Part shown: positions 36,293 through 44,483 of the stretch, piece by piece
How positions within the stretch are numbered: position 1 is the first letter of the stretch
How the letters are laid out: every line of letters begins with the position of its first letter
Source of the DNA: Acidimicrobiales bacterium
GTDB lineage: Bacteria; Actinomycetota; Acidimicrobiia; Acidimicrobiales; SZUA-35
Length of the DNA stretch: 64,000 nucleotides
Direction: 5' to 3'
Assembly (NCBI GenBank): GCA_028285495.1
Contig: JANQPB010000006.1
Span: 1-64,000, forward strand
Position numbers and translations under genes: made by a program
The notes under the pieces: generated by a model
The model's input: the letters and a program-made list of their open reading frames with translations, nothing else
The model's database searches: none
What the model was told of the DNA's origin: nothing

Positions 36293-36328
36293 TCGACCTG
36301 GTCGGCCGAGCGGCGACCGCGATCCGCC

Positions 36329-36334
36329 TATCCT
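36329..36334 (+). promoter_or_regulatory. -10 box, leaderless promoter of thioesterase
   Basis: TATCCT, 6 bases before ATG 36341; no ribosome site. Confidence 0.5.
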
Positions 36335-36340
36335 GAGGCC

Positions 36341-36748
36341 ATGAGCGACGATCTGACGGCGCTGATCCACGACACGATGCCGCTGTGCCGGACGCTCGGC
36401 ATCGCTGCGACCGCGTTCGACGCAGCCGAGGTGCGGCTGACCCTCGACTGGTCGCCCGAGCTGTGCACGTCGAACGGGATCCTGCACGGAGGCGCCGTGA
36501 TGGCGCTGGCCGACTCGGCCGGCGCCGGCATCGCCTTCCTGAACCTGCCGGACGGCGCCACCGGCACCTCGACGATCGAGTCGAAGACCAACTTCCTCGG
36601 CGGGGTCGCCGACGGCACCGTCGAGGCCGTGGCCCGCCCCCTCCACGCCGGATCGACCACGATCGTCGTCGAGACCGAGGTCCGCTCGAACGAGCGCCTG
36701 GTGGCGAAGGTGACCCAGACCCAGATCGTGCTCCGACCCCGCACCTGA
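36341..36748 (+). CDS. PaaI-family hotdog thioesterase
   Basis: A 135-residue single hotdog domain. NGILHGGAVMALADSAG (about 48-64) is the PaaI signature, with the HGG loop and the catalytic Asp of the helix; TSTIESKTNFLGG forms the neighbouring strand. It hydrolyses acyl- or aryl-CoA thioesters, salvaging CoA when catabolic intermediates pile up, consistent with the many acyl-CoA genes nearby. Ends 23 bases from the convergent amidohydrolase. Confidence 0.88.
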   Translation: MSDDLTALIHDTMPLCRTLGIAATAFDAAEVRLTLDWSPELCTSNGILHGGAVMALADSAGAGIAFLNLPDGATGTSTIESKTNFLGGVADGTVEAVARPLHAGSTTIVVETEVRSNERLVAKVTQTQIVLRPRT

Positions 36749-36771
36749 GCGGCGATCGGCGTGACCGCCGC

Positions 36772-38004
36772 TCAGGCGCCGGTGCTGACCAGGCGGCCGT
36801 CCTGATAGACCGCTTCGACCCGGTCCTTCAACCCGGTCAGGTCGATGTCGGCGCCGTCCTGACCGCCGAACAGGACGAGGTCGGCCCGCTTGCCGGCCTC
36901 CAGGGTGCCGAGCTCGTCGTCGAGGCCCATCAGCTCCGCAGCCACCGAGGTCGACGAGGCGAGCACGGCGTTCGGGCCCATGCCGAGCTCGGCCATCTGC
37001 TCCAGCTCCTCCAGGTTCCGGCCGTGGGGTGTGACGCCCGAGTCGGTGCCCATGGCGATGCGGACCCCGGCCTCGATGGCCCGGGCGATCGAAGCCCGAT
37101 GATCGTCGATCACGGCCCTCGCCTTGTCGAGGATCACATCGGGGATGTCGATGCCCCGATCGGCGGCCTCCAGCACCCCACGGGGGGCGATCAGGGTGGG
37201 GACCAGATACGTCCCACGGTCGAGCATCATCGAGATCGCCTCGTCGTCGAGCCAGATGCCGTGCTCGATCGAGCGGATCCCGGCCCGGACGGCGTTCTTG
37301 ATGCCCTGGGTGGCCTGGGCGTGAGCCATCACGAAACGGTTGGCGGCGGTGGCCTCGGCCACCAGCATCTCCAGCTCGTCAGCGGTGAAGTGGGCGTGCT
37401 GGGGGTCGTCTCGGGGTGAGAGCACCCCACCGGAGGTGCACACCTTGATGACCCCGGCCCCGGCCCGCACCAGTTCGCGGACCTTGCGCCGCATCTCCTC
37501 CGGCCCGTCGACGATGTTGTGGGGCCGACCGGGATGGGCGTCCATCATCCCCGGCATGTGGGCCCCGCACACCGCCCACGAGTCACCGTGTCCGCCGGTC
37601 TGGGACAGGATGGCGATCGACAGCTGCATCCGCGGGCCGGGCACCATGCCCCGGTCCCTGGCCTCCTTGACCCCGAGATCGGTGCCCCCCGCCTCCCGTA
37701 CGGTCGTGATCCCGCAGGCCAGCGTCCTCGCCATCCGCTCGGCGGCGAGGAAGAAGTTGGTCGAGAACGGCGTGTTGGCGTGGGTGTTCGGGCTGAAGTC
37801 CCCGTCGGCCATGAAGTGGACGTGGCAGTCGATCAGGCCCGGCGAGACCAGCCGGCCGGCGCAGTCGACGATCTCGTCGCCGTCGAGGCCCGGTCCGACG
37901 TCGACGACCAGGCCGTCGGCGACGACCACATCGGCGACGGCCGGCGCGGCGCCGGTCCCGTCGAAGACGAGCCCTCCACGGAAGACGGTGCGTTGGCGTG
38001 ACAT
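36772..38004 (-). CDS. Amidohydrolase (imidazolonepropionase/prolidase-like)
   Basis: A 410-residue binuclear metal hydrolase. GLIDCHVHF (HxH, about residue 60), VIKVCTSGGV (carboxylated Lys, about 188), MAHAQATQGI and SIEHGIWL (His ligands), and MGTDSGVTPHG (Asp, about 320) are all present. The layout matches the Xaa-Pro dipeptidase/ochratoxinase-like subgroup. AGGAGG lies 6 bases before the ATG. The nitronate monooxygenase gene precedes it by 35 bases on the same strand, probably in one operon. Confidence 0.88.
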   Translation of the reverse strand: MSRQRTVFRGGLVFDGTGAAPAVADVVVADGLVVDVGPGLDGDEIVDCAGRLVSPGLIDCHVHFMADGDFSPNTHANTPFSTNFFLAAERMARTLACGITTVREAGGTDLGVKEARDRGMVPGPRMQLSIAILSQTGGHGDSWAVCGAHMPGMMDAHPGRPHNIVDGPEEMRRKVRELVRAGAGVIKVCTSGGVLSPRDDPQHAHFTADELEMLVAEATAANRFVMAHAQATQGIKNAVRAGIRSIEHGIWLDDEAISMMLDRGTYLVPTLIAPRGVLEAADRGIDIPDVILDKARAVIDDHRASIARAIEAGVRIAMGTDSGVTPHGRNLEELEQMAELGMGPNAVLASSTSVAAELMGLDDELGTLEAGKRADLVLFGGQDGADIDLTGLKDRVEAVYQDGRLVSTGA

Positions 38005-38039
38005 CGGAAGCCTCCTGGATCGTCCGATCGATCGGTTGG

Positions 38040-38981
38040 TCAGGGCCGACCGAGGGGGAACGCGGCGACGAGGTCGGTCGCCGAGGGGATGTCGCTGATG
38101 CCGTCGACGCCCTCGCCGGCCCACACCACTCGGAGCGAGACGTCGCCATCGGCCGCGGCCCGGCGGTGCAGCTCCTCCATCTCCGGTCGGCGGGCCCGCA
38201 TCTCGTCCTCGCGGCCGATCCAGTCGTCGGTCAGCGGGCTTCGCAGGGATCGCCCCGTGTAGCCGGTCGGCCACTCGGGACCGCGGGCGATGTCGTAGAC
38301 GACGCTGCGGACGGTGTCGTCGCCGCCGGCGTCGACGAGTCGCTGCTTGGCCGCGTCGACGTCGAGCGCCTCGGTCGAGGCGTACAGCCGGGTCCCGAGT
38401 GAGACCCCGGCCGCCCCGAGCGCCAGCGCGGCCTGGTAGCCCCGGACGTCGACGATCCCGCCGGCGCCGACCACCGGGATCGGGTCGACGGCGTCGACGA
38501 CAGCCGGGAGGAGCCCGAACAGGGCCCGGTCGGAGCGACCGTGACCGCCGGACTCGTTGCCCTGGGCCACGATCACCGCGGCGCCGGCCTCGGCCGCCTG
38601 CTCGGCCTCGACGACGGTGGAGGCCTGGCAGACGAGGGGGACCCCGGCGTCGTGGACGAGTGGCGCGAGCTCGCGCGGGTCGTCGAACGAGAGCCACAAC
38701 GCCGCCGGTTCGTTGGCGAGGGCGCCCGCCACCTGTTCGGGCCCGACGTTCCAGGTGATCAGCCCGATCCCGACCCGGGCCCCGGCCGCCTCGGCCACCT
38801 GGGGGCCGAGCCAGGCGGGGTCGCCGTACCCCCCGCCGATGAACCCGAGCCCGCCGCCGGCGCTGACGGCGGCGGCCAGTCGCCCCCCGGCGACCGCCGC
38901 CATCGGGGCACCGAGCACGGCCCGCTCGATCCCGAGCCGCCGGCACAGTTCGGCGCTCCTGCTGCTGGCCTCGTCGATCAT
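38040..38981 (-). CDS. Nitronate monooxygenase (2-nitropropane dioxygenase family)
   Basis: A 313-residue FMN TIM-barrel protein. GAPMAAVAGGRLAAAVS and LGFIGGGYG open the barrel, AQGNESGGHGRSD holds the conserved His-Gly loop, PVVGAGGIVD and GVSLGTRLYASTEA bind the FMN phosphate. It oxidises alkyl nitronates such as propionate 3-nitronate to aldehydes and nitrite, or serves as an enoyl-reductase-like flavoprotein in some relatives. Leaderless TACCCT box 7 bases before the ATG. First gene of a pair with the amidohydrolase. Confidence 0.88.
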   Translation of the reverse strand: MIDEASSRSAELCRRLGIERAVLGAPMAAVAGGRLAAAVSAGGGLGFIGGGYGDPAWLGPQVAEAAGARVGIGLITWNVGPEQVAGALANEPAALWLSFDDPRELAPLVHDAGVPLVCQASTVVEAEQAAEAGAAVIVAQGNESGGHGRSDRALFGLLPAVVDAVDPIPVVGAGGIVDVRGYQAALALGAAGVSLGTRLYASTEALDVDAAKQRLVDAGGDDTVRSVVYDIARGPEWPTGYTGRSLRSPLTDDWIGREDEMRARRPEMEELHRRAAADGDVSLRVVWAGEGVDGISDIPSATDLVAAFPLGRP

Positions 38982-38988
38982 GGGCGGC

Positions 38989-38994
38989 AGGGTA
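38989..38994 (-). promoter_or_regulatory. -10 box, leaderless promoter of nitronate monooxygenase
   Basis: TACCCT (minus strand), 7 bases before ATG 38981. Confidence 0.45.
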
Positions 38995-39110
38995 GCGGCG
39001 ACCACCGAGGGGGCCCAGTCCGTGCCTGGCTCCGGCGGCGGCCTTGGCCGTAAGCTCATCCCGAGCGACGGAGTCCGGCGGCCGGACCGAGCGAAGGGAC
39101 ACCGGCAACG

Positions 39111-39968
39111 ATGACCGCGACCGAGCACCAGACCACGATCACCGTCACCCCCTGCACCAACGCCGTCGGGGCCGAGATCGGCGGCATCGACGTCGCCGTC
39201 GGAATCGACGACGCCCAGATGGCGGTGCTGCGCCAGGCCCTCGCCGACCACGGCGTGATCTTCCTCCGCGACCAGCGGCTCACACCGGACCAGCACGAGG
39301 CCTTCGCCGAGAAGTGGGGCCCGATCAACGTCAACCGGTTCTTCACCCCGGTGCCCGGCCACCCCCGCATCGCCGAGGTCCGCAAGGAGCCGGACCAGTC
39401 GGTCAACATCGGAGGCGGCTGGCACACCGATCACTCCTACGACGCCATTCCGGCCATGGGTTCGCTGCTGTACGCCCGGGAGCTACCGGTCGTCGGCGGC
39501 GACACGCTGTTCGCCGGGATGCACGCCGCCTACGAGGCCCTCTCGGACGGCCTCAAGGCCACCCTCCGTGGCCTCCGGGCCGAGCACTCCAGCCGGCACG
39601 TGTTCGGCGACGTCGGCTACGGCGACGCGACCAACGGGCGGATCGGGAACGCCGAGGCGGCCACCCAGGACGCCGCGCACCCGGTCGTGATCGAGCACCC
39701 GAAGTCGGGCCGGCCGTGCCTCTACGTCAACGGCGCCTTCACGCTGCGGTTCGTCGGCTGGACGGACGCCGAGTCGAAGCCGCTGCTCGACCACCTCTAC
39801 CAGCACGCCGGTCGGCCCGAGTTCACCCACCGGTTCCGGTGGGAAGAGGGCTCGATGGCGATCTGGGACAACCGTGCGGTCCAGCACTACGCACTCAACG
39901 ACTACCAGGGCCAACGACGGCTGATGCACCGCATCACCATCGAGGGCGAGGCCCTCGCCGCCGCCTGA
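39111..39968 (+). CDS. TauD/TfdA-family 2-oxoglutarate-dependent dioxygenase
   Basis: A 285-residue Fe(II)/2-oxoglutarate dioxygenase. GGGWHTDHSY gives His105 and Asp107; WDNRAVQHYA gives His259; QRRLMHRI holds the Arg for 2-oxoglutarate. Related to but distinct from the copy at 10716. GAAGGGA precedes the ATG and a TAAGCT box lies at 39051-39056. Substrate unknown; taurine, alkylsulfonates, aryloxyalkanoates or carnitine-like compounds are typical. The FAH gene follows after 98 bases. Confidence 0.9.
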   Translation: MTATEHQTTITVTPCTNAVGAEIGGIDVAVGIDDAQMAVLRQALADHGVIFLRDQRLTPDQHEAFAEKWGPINVNRFFTPVPGHPRIAEVRKEPDQSVNIGGGWHTDHSYDAIPAMGSLLYARELPVVGGDTLFAGMHAAYEALSDGLKATLRGLRAEHSSRHVFGDVGYGDATNGRIGNAEAATQDAAHPVVIEHPKSGRPCLYVNGAFTLRFVGWTDAESKPLLDHLYQHAGRPEFTHRFRWEEGSMAIWDNRAVQHYALNDYQGQRRLMHRITIEGEALAAA

Positions 39969-40066
39969 CCGAGCCGCTCGTCCGACCCGTCCGACACCGG
40001 CTGGCCGGGGTGGACCGGCGCGGGGCAGAATCGGTCGGTCCAACCCCTCCCGAGTCCGGAGTCGCC

Positions 40067-40903
40067 ATGCCCTTTCGATTCGCCACCGTGTCCGGCCGAT
40101 CGGCCCTGGTCGCCGACGAGCAGTGGTTCGACCTCGAGACCGTGACGGGCGGCGGCGTCCCCGCCGACCCGATGGCGGCCCTGGCCGACGGGTCGGCCCT
40201 CCACCGGGCGGCCGCCGCGCTCGACGGCGCCGAGCCGGGGGGAGCGCTGGCCGACGCCGACCTCGGCTCGCCGGTGCCGGCCCCGACCAACGCCTTCGGC
40301 ATCGGCCTCAACTACCGCAACCACGCCGAGGAATCGAACATGGAGCCGCCCGAGGTGCCGCTGGTGTTCGCCAAGTTCCCGAGCTGCATCGTCGGACCGA
40401 CCGACGACATCGAGCTCCGCTGCACGACCGCCGACTGGGAGGTGGAGCTGGTGGCCGTCATCGGTCAGCCGGGCCGGGACATCCCGGCCGAGCGGGCCTG
40501 GGACCACGTGCTCGGGCTCACCGTCGGCCAGGACATCAGCGACCGGGCCCTGCAGCTGTCGTCGAAGCCGCCCCACTTCGACCTCGGCAAATCGCGGGAC
40601 ACCTACGGTCCGATGGGGCCGGTGCTCGTGTCGACCGACAGCTTCGACGACCCGACCGACCTCGCCATCACCTGCGACATCAACGACGACCGGAAGCAGG
40701 ACGACCGCACGTCCAACCTCCTGTTCTCGGTCGCCGACCTGATCGCCTACCTGTCGGCGGCCCTGACGCTGCAGACCGGCGACGTCATCTTCACCGGGAC
40801 CCCGGCCGGGGTCGGGGCGACGAGCCGGACGTTCCTGCAGCCAGGTGACGTCGTCACCTCGACGGTCGAGGGCATCGGAACGATGACCAACCGGTGCCGA
40901 TGA
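40067..40903 (+). CDS. Fumarylacetoacetate hydrolase (FAH) family protein
   Basis: A 278-residue FAH-fold protein. NAFGIGLNYRNHAEE begins the catalytic domain (about 80), DWEVELVAVIG and VGQDISDR hold the acidic metal ligands, and IFTGTPAGVGATS the closing loop. The family includes fumarylpyruvate and acylpyruvate hydrolases, oxaloacetate decarboxylases and 2-hydroxyhepta-dienedioate isomerases, i.e. late steps of aromatic degradation. Start ATG 40067; 7 bases separate its stop from the next GTG, so it is coupled to the MFS gene. Confidence 0.88.
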   Translation: MPFRFATVSGRSALVADEQWFDLETVTGGGVPADPMAALADGSALHRAAAALDGAEPGGALADADLGSPVPAPTNAFGIGLNYRNHAEESNMEPPEVPLVFAKFPSCIVGPTDDIELRCTTADWEVELVAVIGQPGRDIPAERAWDHVLGLTVGQDISDRALQLSSKPPHFDLGKSRDTYGPMGPVLVSTDSFDDPTDLAITCDINDDRKQDDRTSNLLFSVADLIAYLSAALTLQTGDVIFTGTPAGVGATSRTFLQPGDVVTSTVEGIGTMTNRCR

Positions 40904-40910
40904 CCGCTCG

Positions 40911-42203
40911 GTGACCGCCCGGACCGCAGCCGACGGGCCGCCGGCCAGTCGCTGGCCCGGTCGCTCGCCGGCCTCCGCCTTCCGGGTCCGCCACTTCGGC
41001 CTGGTCTGGCTGAGCGGTCTCGTCTGGCACCTGACCCGCTGGGGTGTCGCCTTCCTCGGCACCTTCCTGGTCAACGAGCTGACCGGCTCGCCCCGGCTGG
41101 TCCAGCTGGCCGGCACGGCGCTGTACGCCCCGCTGCTCGTCGGCGGCGTGCTCGGCGGGCTGGTCTCGGACCGGGTGGACCGGCTGGTCACCGTCCGGGC
41201 CCAGCTGGCGGTACTGATCCCGGCGTCGATCGCCATCGGCCTCCTGGTCCGGGCCGACCGGGCCCCGCTCTGGGCCCTGTACCTCTACCTCTTCGTCGTC
41301 GGCGTCGGGTGGGTCACCGACATGACCAGTCGCCGGGCGCTCGTGTTCGACCTGGTCGGCGAGTCCAGGATCGACAACGCCATGGCCTTCGAGTCGCTGA
41401 GCCTCTCGTCGGGGATGGTGCTCGGCGCCCTGGCCGGCGGCTCCGCCGTCGAGGCGGTCGGCGTCGGCTCGGCGTTCTTCGTCATCGCCGGACTGCTCGC
41501 GGTCTCCCTCCTGGTGCTCGGCCCGGTCCGGAGCCCGCCGAAGCTGCGCAGCCAATCGGACGACGTCACCGACGGGGGCGTGGTCGATGGCCTCAGGCGG
41601 CTCCGGCGCGAGCGGAGCGTGTTCGCCATCCTCGGCGTGACCGTGATCGCCAACTTCTTCCTGTTCGCCTACTTCCCGATCGTGCCCGTCGTGGCCGACC
41701 AGCTCGGGGCGACGCCGTTGCTGGTCGGACTGCTCACCGCCGGGACCGGGATCGGGATGATGACCGGCTCGCTGGTGATGGCCCGGCTGCGGCCACGCCG
41801 GCGGGGACTCGTGTACACGCTCGGGGTCGCCCTCGCCCTGGCCCTGCTCGTGCCCTTCGCCCTCGCTCCGACGTACCCGCTCGCCCTGGCCGCCATCATC
41901 GTCTCCGGTTTCGGTGCCGGGCTCTTCGGCTCGACCCAGACCACCCTGGTCATGGCCGCCGCGCCGGCCGAGCTCCGGGGCCGGGCCCTCGGCCTGCTGT
42001 CGATGGCGATCGGCGCCCTGCCGCTCGGCATGTACGTGCTGGGGGAGAGCGCGGAGCGGATCGGGGTCGGGCCGGCGCTGGTCACCAACGCCGTGCTCGG
42101 CGCCATCGCGCTGGCGCTGTGGACCGCCCGTCGCCCGCAGGTGGTGGCGATGACCGGCCCCGCCGATCCGGTCGATGCCGACCACGATCGGACCACCGTG
42201 TAG
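40911..42203 (+). CDS. MFS transporter (MFS_3/enterobactin-exporter type)
   Basis: A 430-residue integral membrane protein with 11-12 helices. FRVRHFGLVWLSGLVWHLTRW, VQLAGTALYAPLLVGGVLGG and SDRVDRL (loop 2-3) are typical of the MFS_3 group, which includes siderophore and drug exporters; RLRRERSVFAILGVTVIANFF starts the second half. GTG start 7 bases after the FAH gene. It could export a toxic intermediate of that route; substrate unknown. Confidence 0.85.
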   Translation: MTARTAADGPPASRWPGRSPASAFRVRHFGLVWLSGLVWHLTRWGVAFLGTFLVNELTGSPRLVQLAGTALYAPLLVGGVLGGLVSDRVDRLVTVRAQLAVLIPASIAIGLLVRADRAPLWALYLYLFVVGVGWVTDMTSRRALVFDLVGESRIDNAMAFESLSLSSGMVLGALAGGSAVEAVGVGSAFFVIAGLLAVSLLVLGPVRSPPKLRSQSDDVTDGGVVDGLRRLRRERSVFAILGVTVIANFFLFAYFPIVPVVADQLGATPLLVGLLTAGTGIGMMTGSLVMARLRPRRRGLVYTLGVALALALLVPFALAPTYPLALAAIIVSGFGAGLFGSTQTTLVMAAAPAELRGRALGLLSMAIGALPLGMYVLGESAERIGVGPALVTNAVLGAIALALWTARRPQVVAMTGPADPVDADHDRTTV

Positions 42204-42272
42204 ATTCGCGGACAGGGACGGCCAGGGGAGGTCGGCCCGTCATCGCCATCACCGACACAACCAGGGGGACCC

Positions 42273-43430
42273 ATGCAGCGCATGAAGTTCGGCATCTTCC
42301 ATGCCCCGTTTCACGACCACGCCACCAACCCGAACGCCAATCTCCACCGCGACCTCGAGCTGATCCGGCACCTCGACTACCTCGGTTTCGACGAGGCGTG
42401 GATCGGTGAGCACCACTCCTGCGGGACCGAGATCATCGCCGACCCGATGATCTTCTGTGCGACGGCGCTCGAGCGAACCCGCTCGATCAAGCTCGGCACC
42501 GGCGTCCTGTCGGTGCCGTACCACAACCCGCTCTGGGTGGCCGATCGCATCACGCTGCTCGACCATCTCAGCCGGGGCCGGTTCATGTTCGGCGCCGGTC
42601 CGGGGGCGCTGCCGACCGACGCCCACATGATCGGGATCCACCCGTCCGAGCAGCGGCGCATGTTGGAGGAGGGGATGGGGGCCATCATGCACCTCCTCTA
42701 CGAGGACGACCCGCTGACCATGGAGACCGACTGGTTCTCGCTACACGACGCGAAGTGCCAGCTCCCGCTGTACTCGACCGACCTCGAGATCGCCGTCGCC
42801 GCCATCGCCTCGCCGTCCGGGCCCCGCCTGGCCGGCCGGCACGGCATCGGGCTGCTGTCGATCGGGGCCACGATGCAGATCGGAGCCGACGTGCTCGCCC
42901 TGCACTACGACGTGTGGAAGGACATGGCGGCCGAGCACGGCCACCAGGCCGAGCGGGACAAGTGGCGCCTCGTCGGCGTCATGCACCTGGCCGAGACGAA
43001 GGAGCAGGCGCTGCGCGACGTCGAGTACGGCATCGAGCACTGGTTCGACTACCTGCAGAACACCGCGGCCGCGCCACAGTTCCACCCGGAGGGTGACACC
43101 CTCCAGGAACGGATCGACTGGGTCAACGAGACCGGTATCGGGGCGATCGGAACGCCGGAGGACTGCGTCAAGCAGATCGAGTCGCTGTGGAAGCAGTCGG
43201 GTGGCTTCGGCGGCTACCTCTGCATGGACCACGACTTCGCCAACCCACAGGCCAAGGCCCGCAGCTACGAGCTGCTGGCCCAGCGGGTGATGCCCCACTT
43301 CCAGGGCAACGCGATCTCCCGGCTGGTCGACGCCGTCTCCCGGGCCCAGGCGGTGCGGGAGCAGCTCAACACCGAGCAGGCCGACGCCCTGGCTGCGTGG
43401 ACCGAGAAGCACACAGCCAGCGGATCGTGA
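42273..43430 (+). CDS. Luciferase-like (LLM class) flavin monooxygenase, limonene monooxygenase-like
   Basis: A 385-residue F420/FMN-dependent TIM-barrel protein. KFGIFHAPFHDHATNPN, the HLDYLGFDEAWIGEHHSCG strand-loop and VPYHNPLWVADRITLLDHLSRGR are characteristic of the bacterial luciferase family. The length and the HxPFH opening are like Rhodococcus limonene 1,2-monooxygenase (LimB). That enzyme epoxidises a terpene ring, which would fit the epoxide-handling halohydrin dehalogenase-like gene in this window (inference only). Ribosome site AGGGGGA before the ATG; a TAGATT box lies at 42201-42206. Confidence 0.88.
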   Translation: MQRMKFGIFHAPFHDHATNPNANLHRDLELIRHLDYLGFDEAWIGEHHSCGTEIIADPMIFCATALERTRSIKLGTGVLSVPYHNPLWVADRITLLDHLSRGRFMFGAGPGALPTDAHMIGIHPSEQRRMLEEGMGAIMHLLYEDDPLTMETDWFSLHDAKCQLPLYSTDLEIAVAAIASPSGPRLAGRHGIGLLSIGATMQIGADVLALHYDVWKDMAAEHGHQAERDKWRLVGVMHLAETKEQALRDVEYGIEHWFDYLQNTAAAPQFHPEGDTLQERIDWVNETGIGAIGTPEDCVKQIESLWKQSGGFGGYLCMDHDFANPQAKARSYELLAQRVMPHFQGNAISRLVDAVSRAQAVREQLNTEQADALAAWTEKHTASGS

Positions 43431-43490
43431 CGCCCGTGCCGTAGTCGACAGCCGGAGATCGGCCGCCCGTCCCCCGCTCCGCCGCCCGTC

Positions 43491-43555
43491 GAGCGACCGC
43501 GACGTCCTTCGCCGAGCTTCCCGGTCGGGGAAGGTTCGGGGAAGGGCGGTCGCTC
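43491..43555 (+). promoter_or_regulatory. Nested inverted repeats in the leader of the selenoprotein candidate
   Basis: Outer perfect arms GAGCGACCGC (43491-43500) and GCGGTCGCTC (43546-43555) enclose a second palindrome CTTCCC (43517-43522) / GGGAAG (43528-43533). The right outer arm ends 3 bases before ATG 43559 and abuts the only purine-rich ribosome site (GAAGGG, 43541-43546), so folding could hide it. It may act as RNA switch or as operator DNA. Confidence 0.5.
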
Positions 43556-43558
43556 ACG

Positions 43559-44407
43559 ATGCGGAGCATGAGCCAGCAGGAACGCATCGAGCACTCCGAG
43601 GAGCACTTCGGCGGCACCACCAGCGGTGAGATCCCGGTCGACCGGGACGAGCTCCGCCGCGAGGTGCAGGACACGTACGCCGCCGTGGCGATCGCCCCGG
43701 ACGACGACTACCACTTCCACACCGGCCGCCCGGTGGCCGAGCGCTGCCGCTACGACATGGGTGAGGTCGACGCCCTGCCGCCGGTGGCGGTCGAGTCGTT
43801 CGCCGGGGTGGCCAACCCGTTCGAGCATCGGCCCATCGTGCCGGGCGAGCGGGTGGTCGATCTCGGCGCCGGGGCCGGCATGGACAGCTTCCTGGCCGCT
43901 CGGGCCGCCTGGCCGGATGGGCACGTGGTCGGCGTCGACATGACGCCGGCCATGGTGGCCAAGGCCCGCCGCACCGCGGCCGTGATCGCCGAGCAGACCG
44001 GGGTCGACAACGTCGAGTTCTGCGATGGCTACCTCGAGGACCTGCCGGTGCCGGACGGCTGGGCCGACGTGGTGATCGCCAACGGCGTCGTCAACCTCTG
44101 CCCGGACAAGCTCGCCGCCTTCCGGGAGGCCTGGCGGGTCCTGCGACCCGGCGGTCGCCTGCAGTTCGCCGACATCGCCAACGGCAACGAGGTCCCCGAG
44201 GAGGCCAGGCGCCGCATCGACCTCTGGACCGGTTGAATCGCCGGTGGCCTGCCGTGCGCAGGCTGGATCCAGCTGCTCGAGGAGATCGGCTTCGTCGACG
44301 TCACCATCTCCGAGCCGGTCGACACCTTCGGCGACGCCGGCGGCGAGGCCAACGCCAGGGCCTTCGACGTCTCGGGCTACGCCTTCATCGCCACCAAGCC
44401 GGTCTGA
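43559..44407 (+). CDS. SAM-dependent methyltransferase (ArsM-like), probable selenoprotein with in-frame TGA
   Basis: A 282-residue protein if the TGA at codon 226 (44234-44236) is read as selenocysteine. VVDLGAGAGMDSFLAAR (about 99-115) is the SAM-binding motif I, VVGVDMTPAMVAKAR motif II, DVVIANGVVNLCPDK motif III, VLRPGGRLQFAD the following strand. Next comes RRIDLWTG, then TGA, then IAGGLPCAGWIQLLEEIGF and VSGYAFIATKP. As I recall, ArsM-type methyltransferases have a conserved Cys exactly here ('DLWxxCIAGAL'). The 56 codons after the TGA keep the family sequence and the local third-base GC. Without readthrough the protein loses its last fifth. Substrate could be arsenite or another metalloid/thiol. 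ATG 43568 is an alternative start. Confidence 0.78.
44234..44236 (+). other. In-frame TGA, candidate selenocysteine codon
   Basis: Lies between ...LWTG and IAGGLP...; replaces the metal/thiol-binding Cys of the family. A nonsense mutation is the alternative. Confidence 0.7.
44245..44265 (+). promoter_or_regulatory. bSECIS-like hairpin after the TGA
   Basis: An 8-pair stem (six Watson-Crick, two G-U) with left arm TGGCCTGC and right arm GCAGGCTG and a 5-base loop CGTGC. The loop begins 16 bases after the TGA and has G at its second position; both agree with the known bacterial SECIS rule (loop 16-37 bases from UGA, G among its first two bases). Confidence 0.6.
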
Positions 44408-44483
44408 GCCCGAGCGCCGGGAGCCCGGCGATCGCCGCGACCCATCAACCAGACAGCAAGCCAACCAGAAAGTGAGTTCAGCC

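Noticed and set aside
43517..43533. CTTCCC/GGGAAG palindrome as another IclR site like the one at 51197
   Set aside because: Arms are alike but spacing differs (5 versus 7 bases between CTTCCC and GGGAAG) and it is embedded in a larger hairpin; kept only as part of that structure.
44234..44236. TGA as an ordinary stop, making a shorter methyltransferase plus a non-coding tail
   Set aside because: The 56 codons after it keep family residues and codon bias and a SECIS-like hairpin is correctly placed; nonsense mutation remains the fallback.
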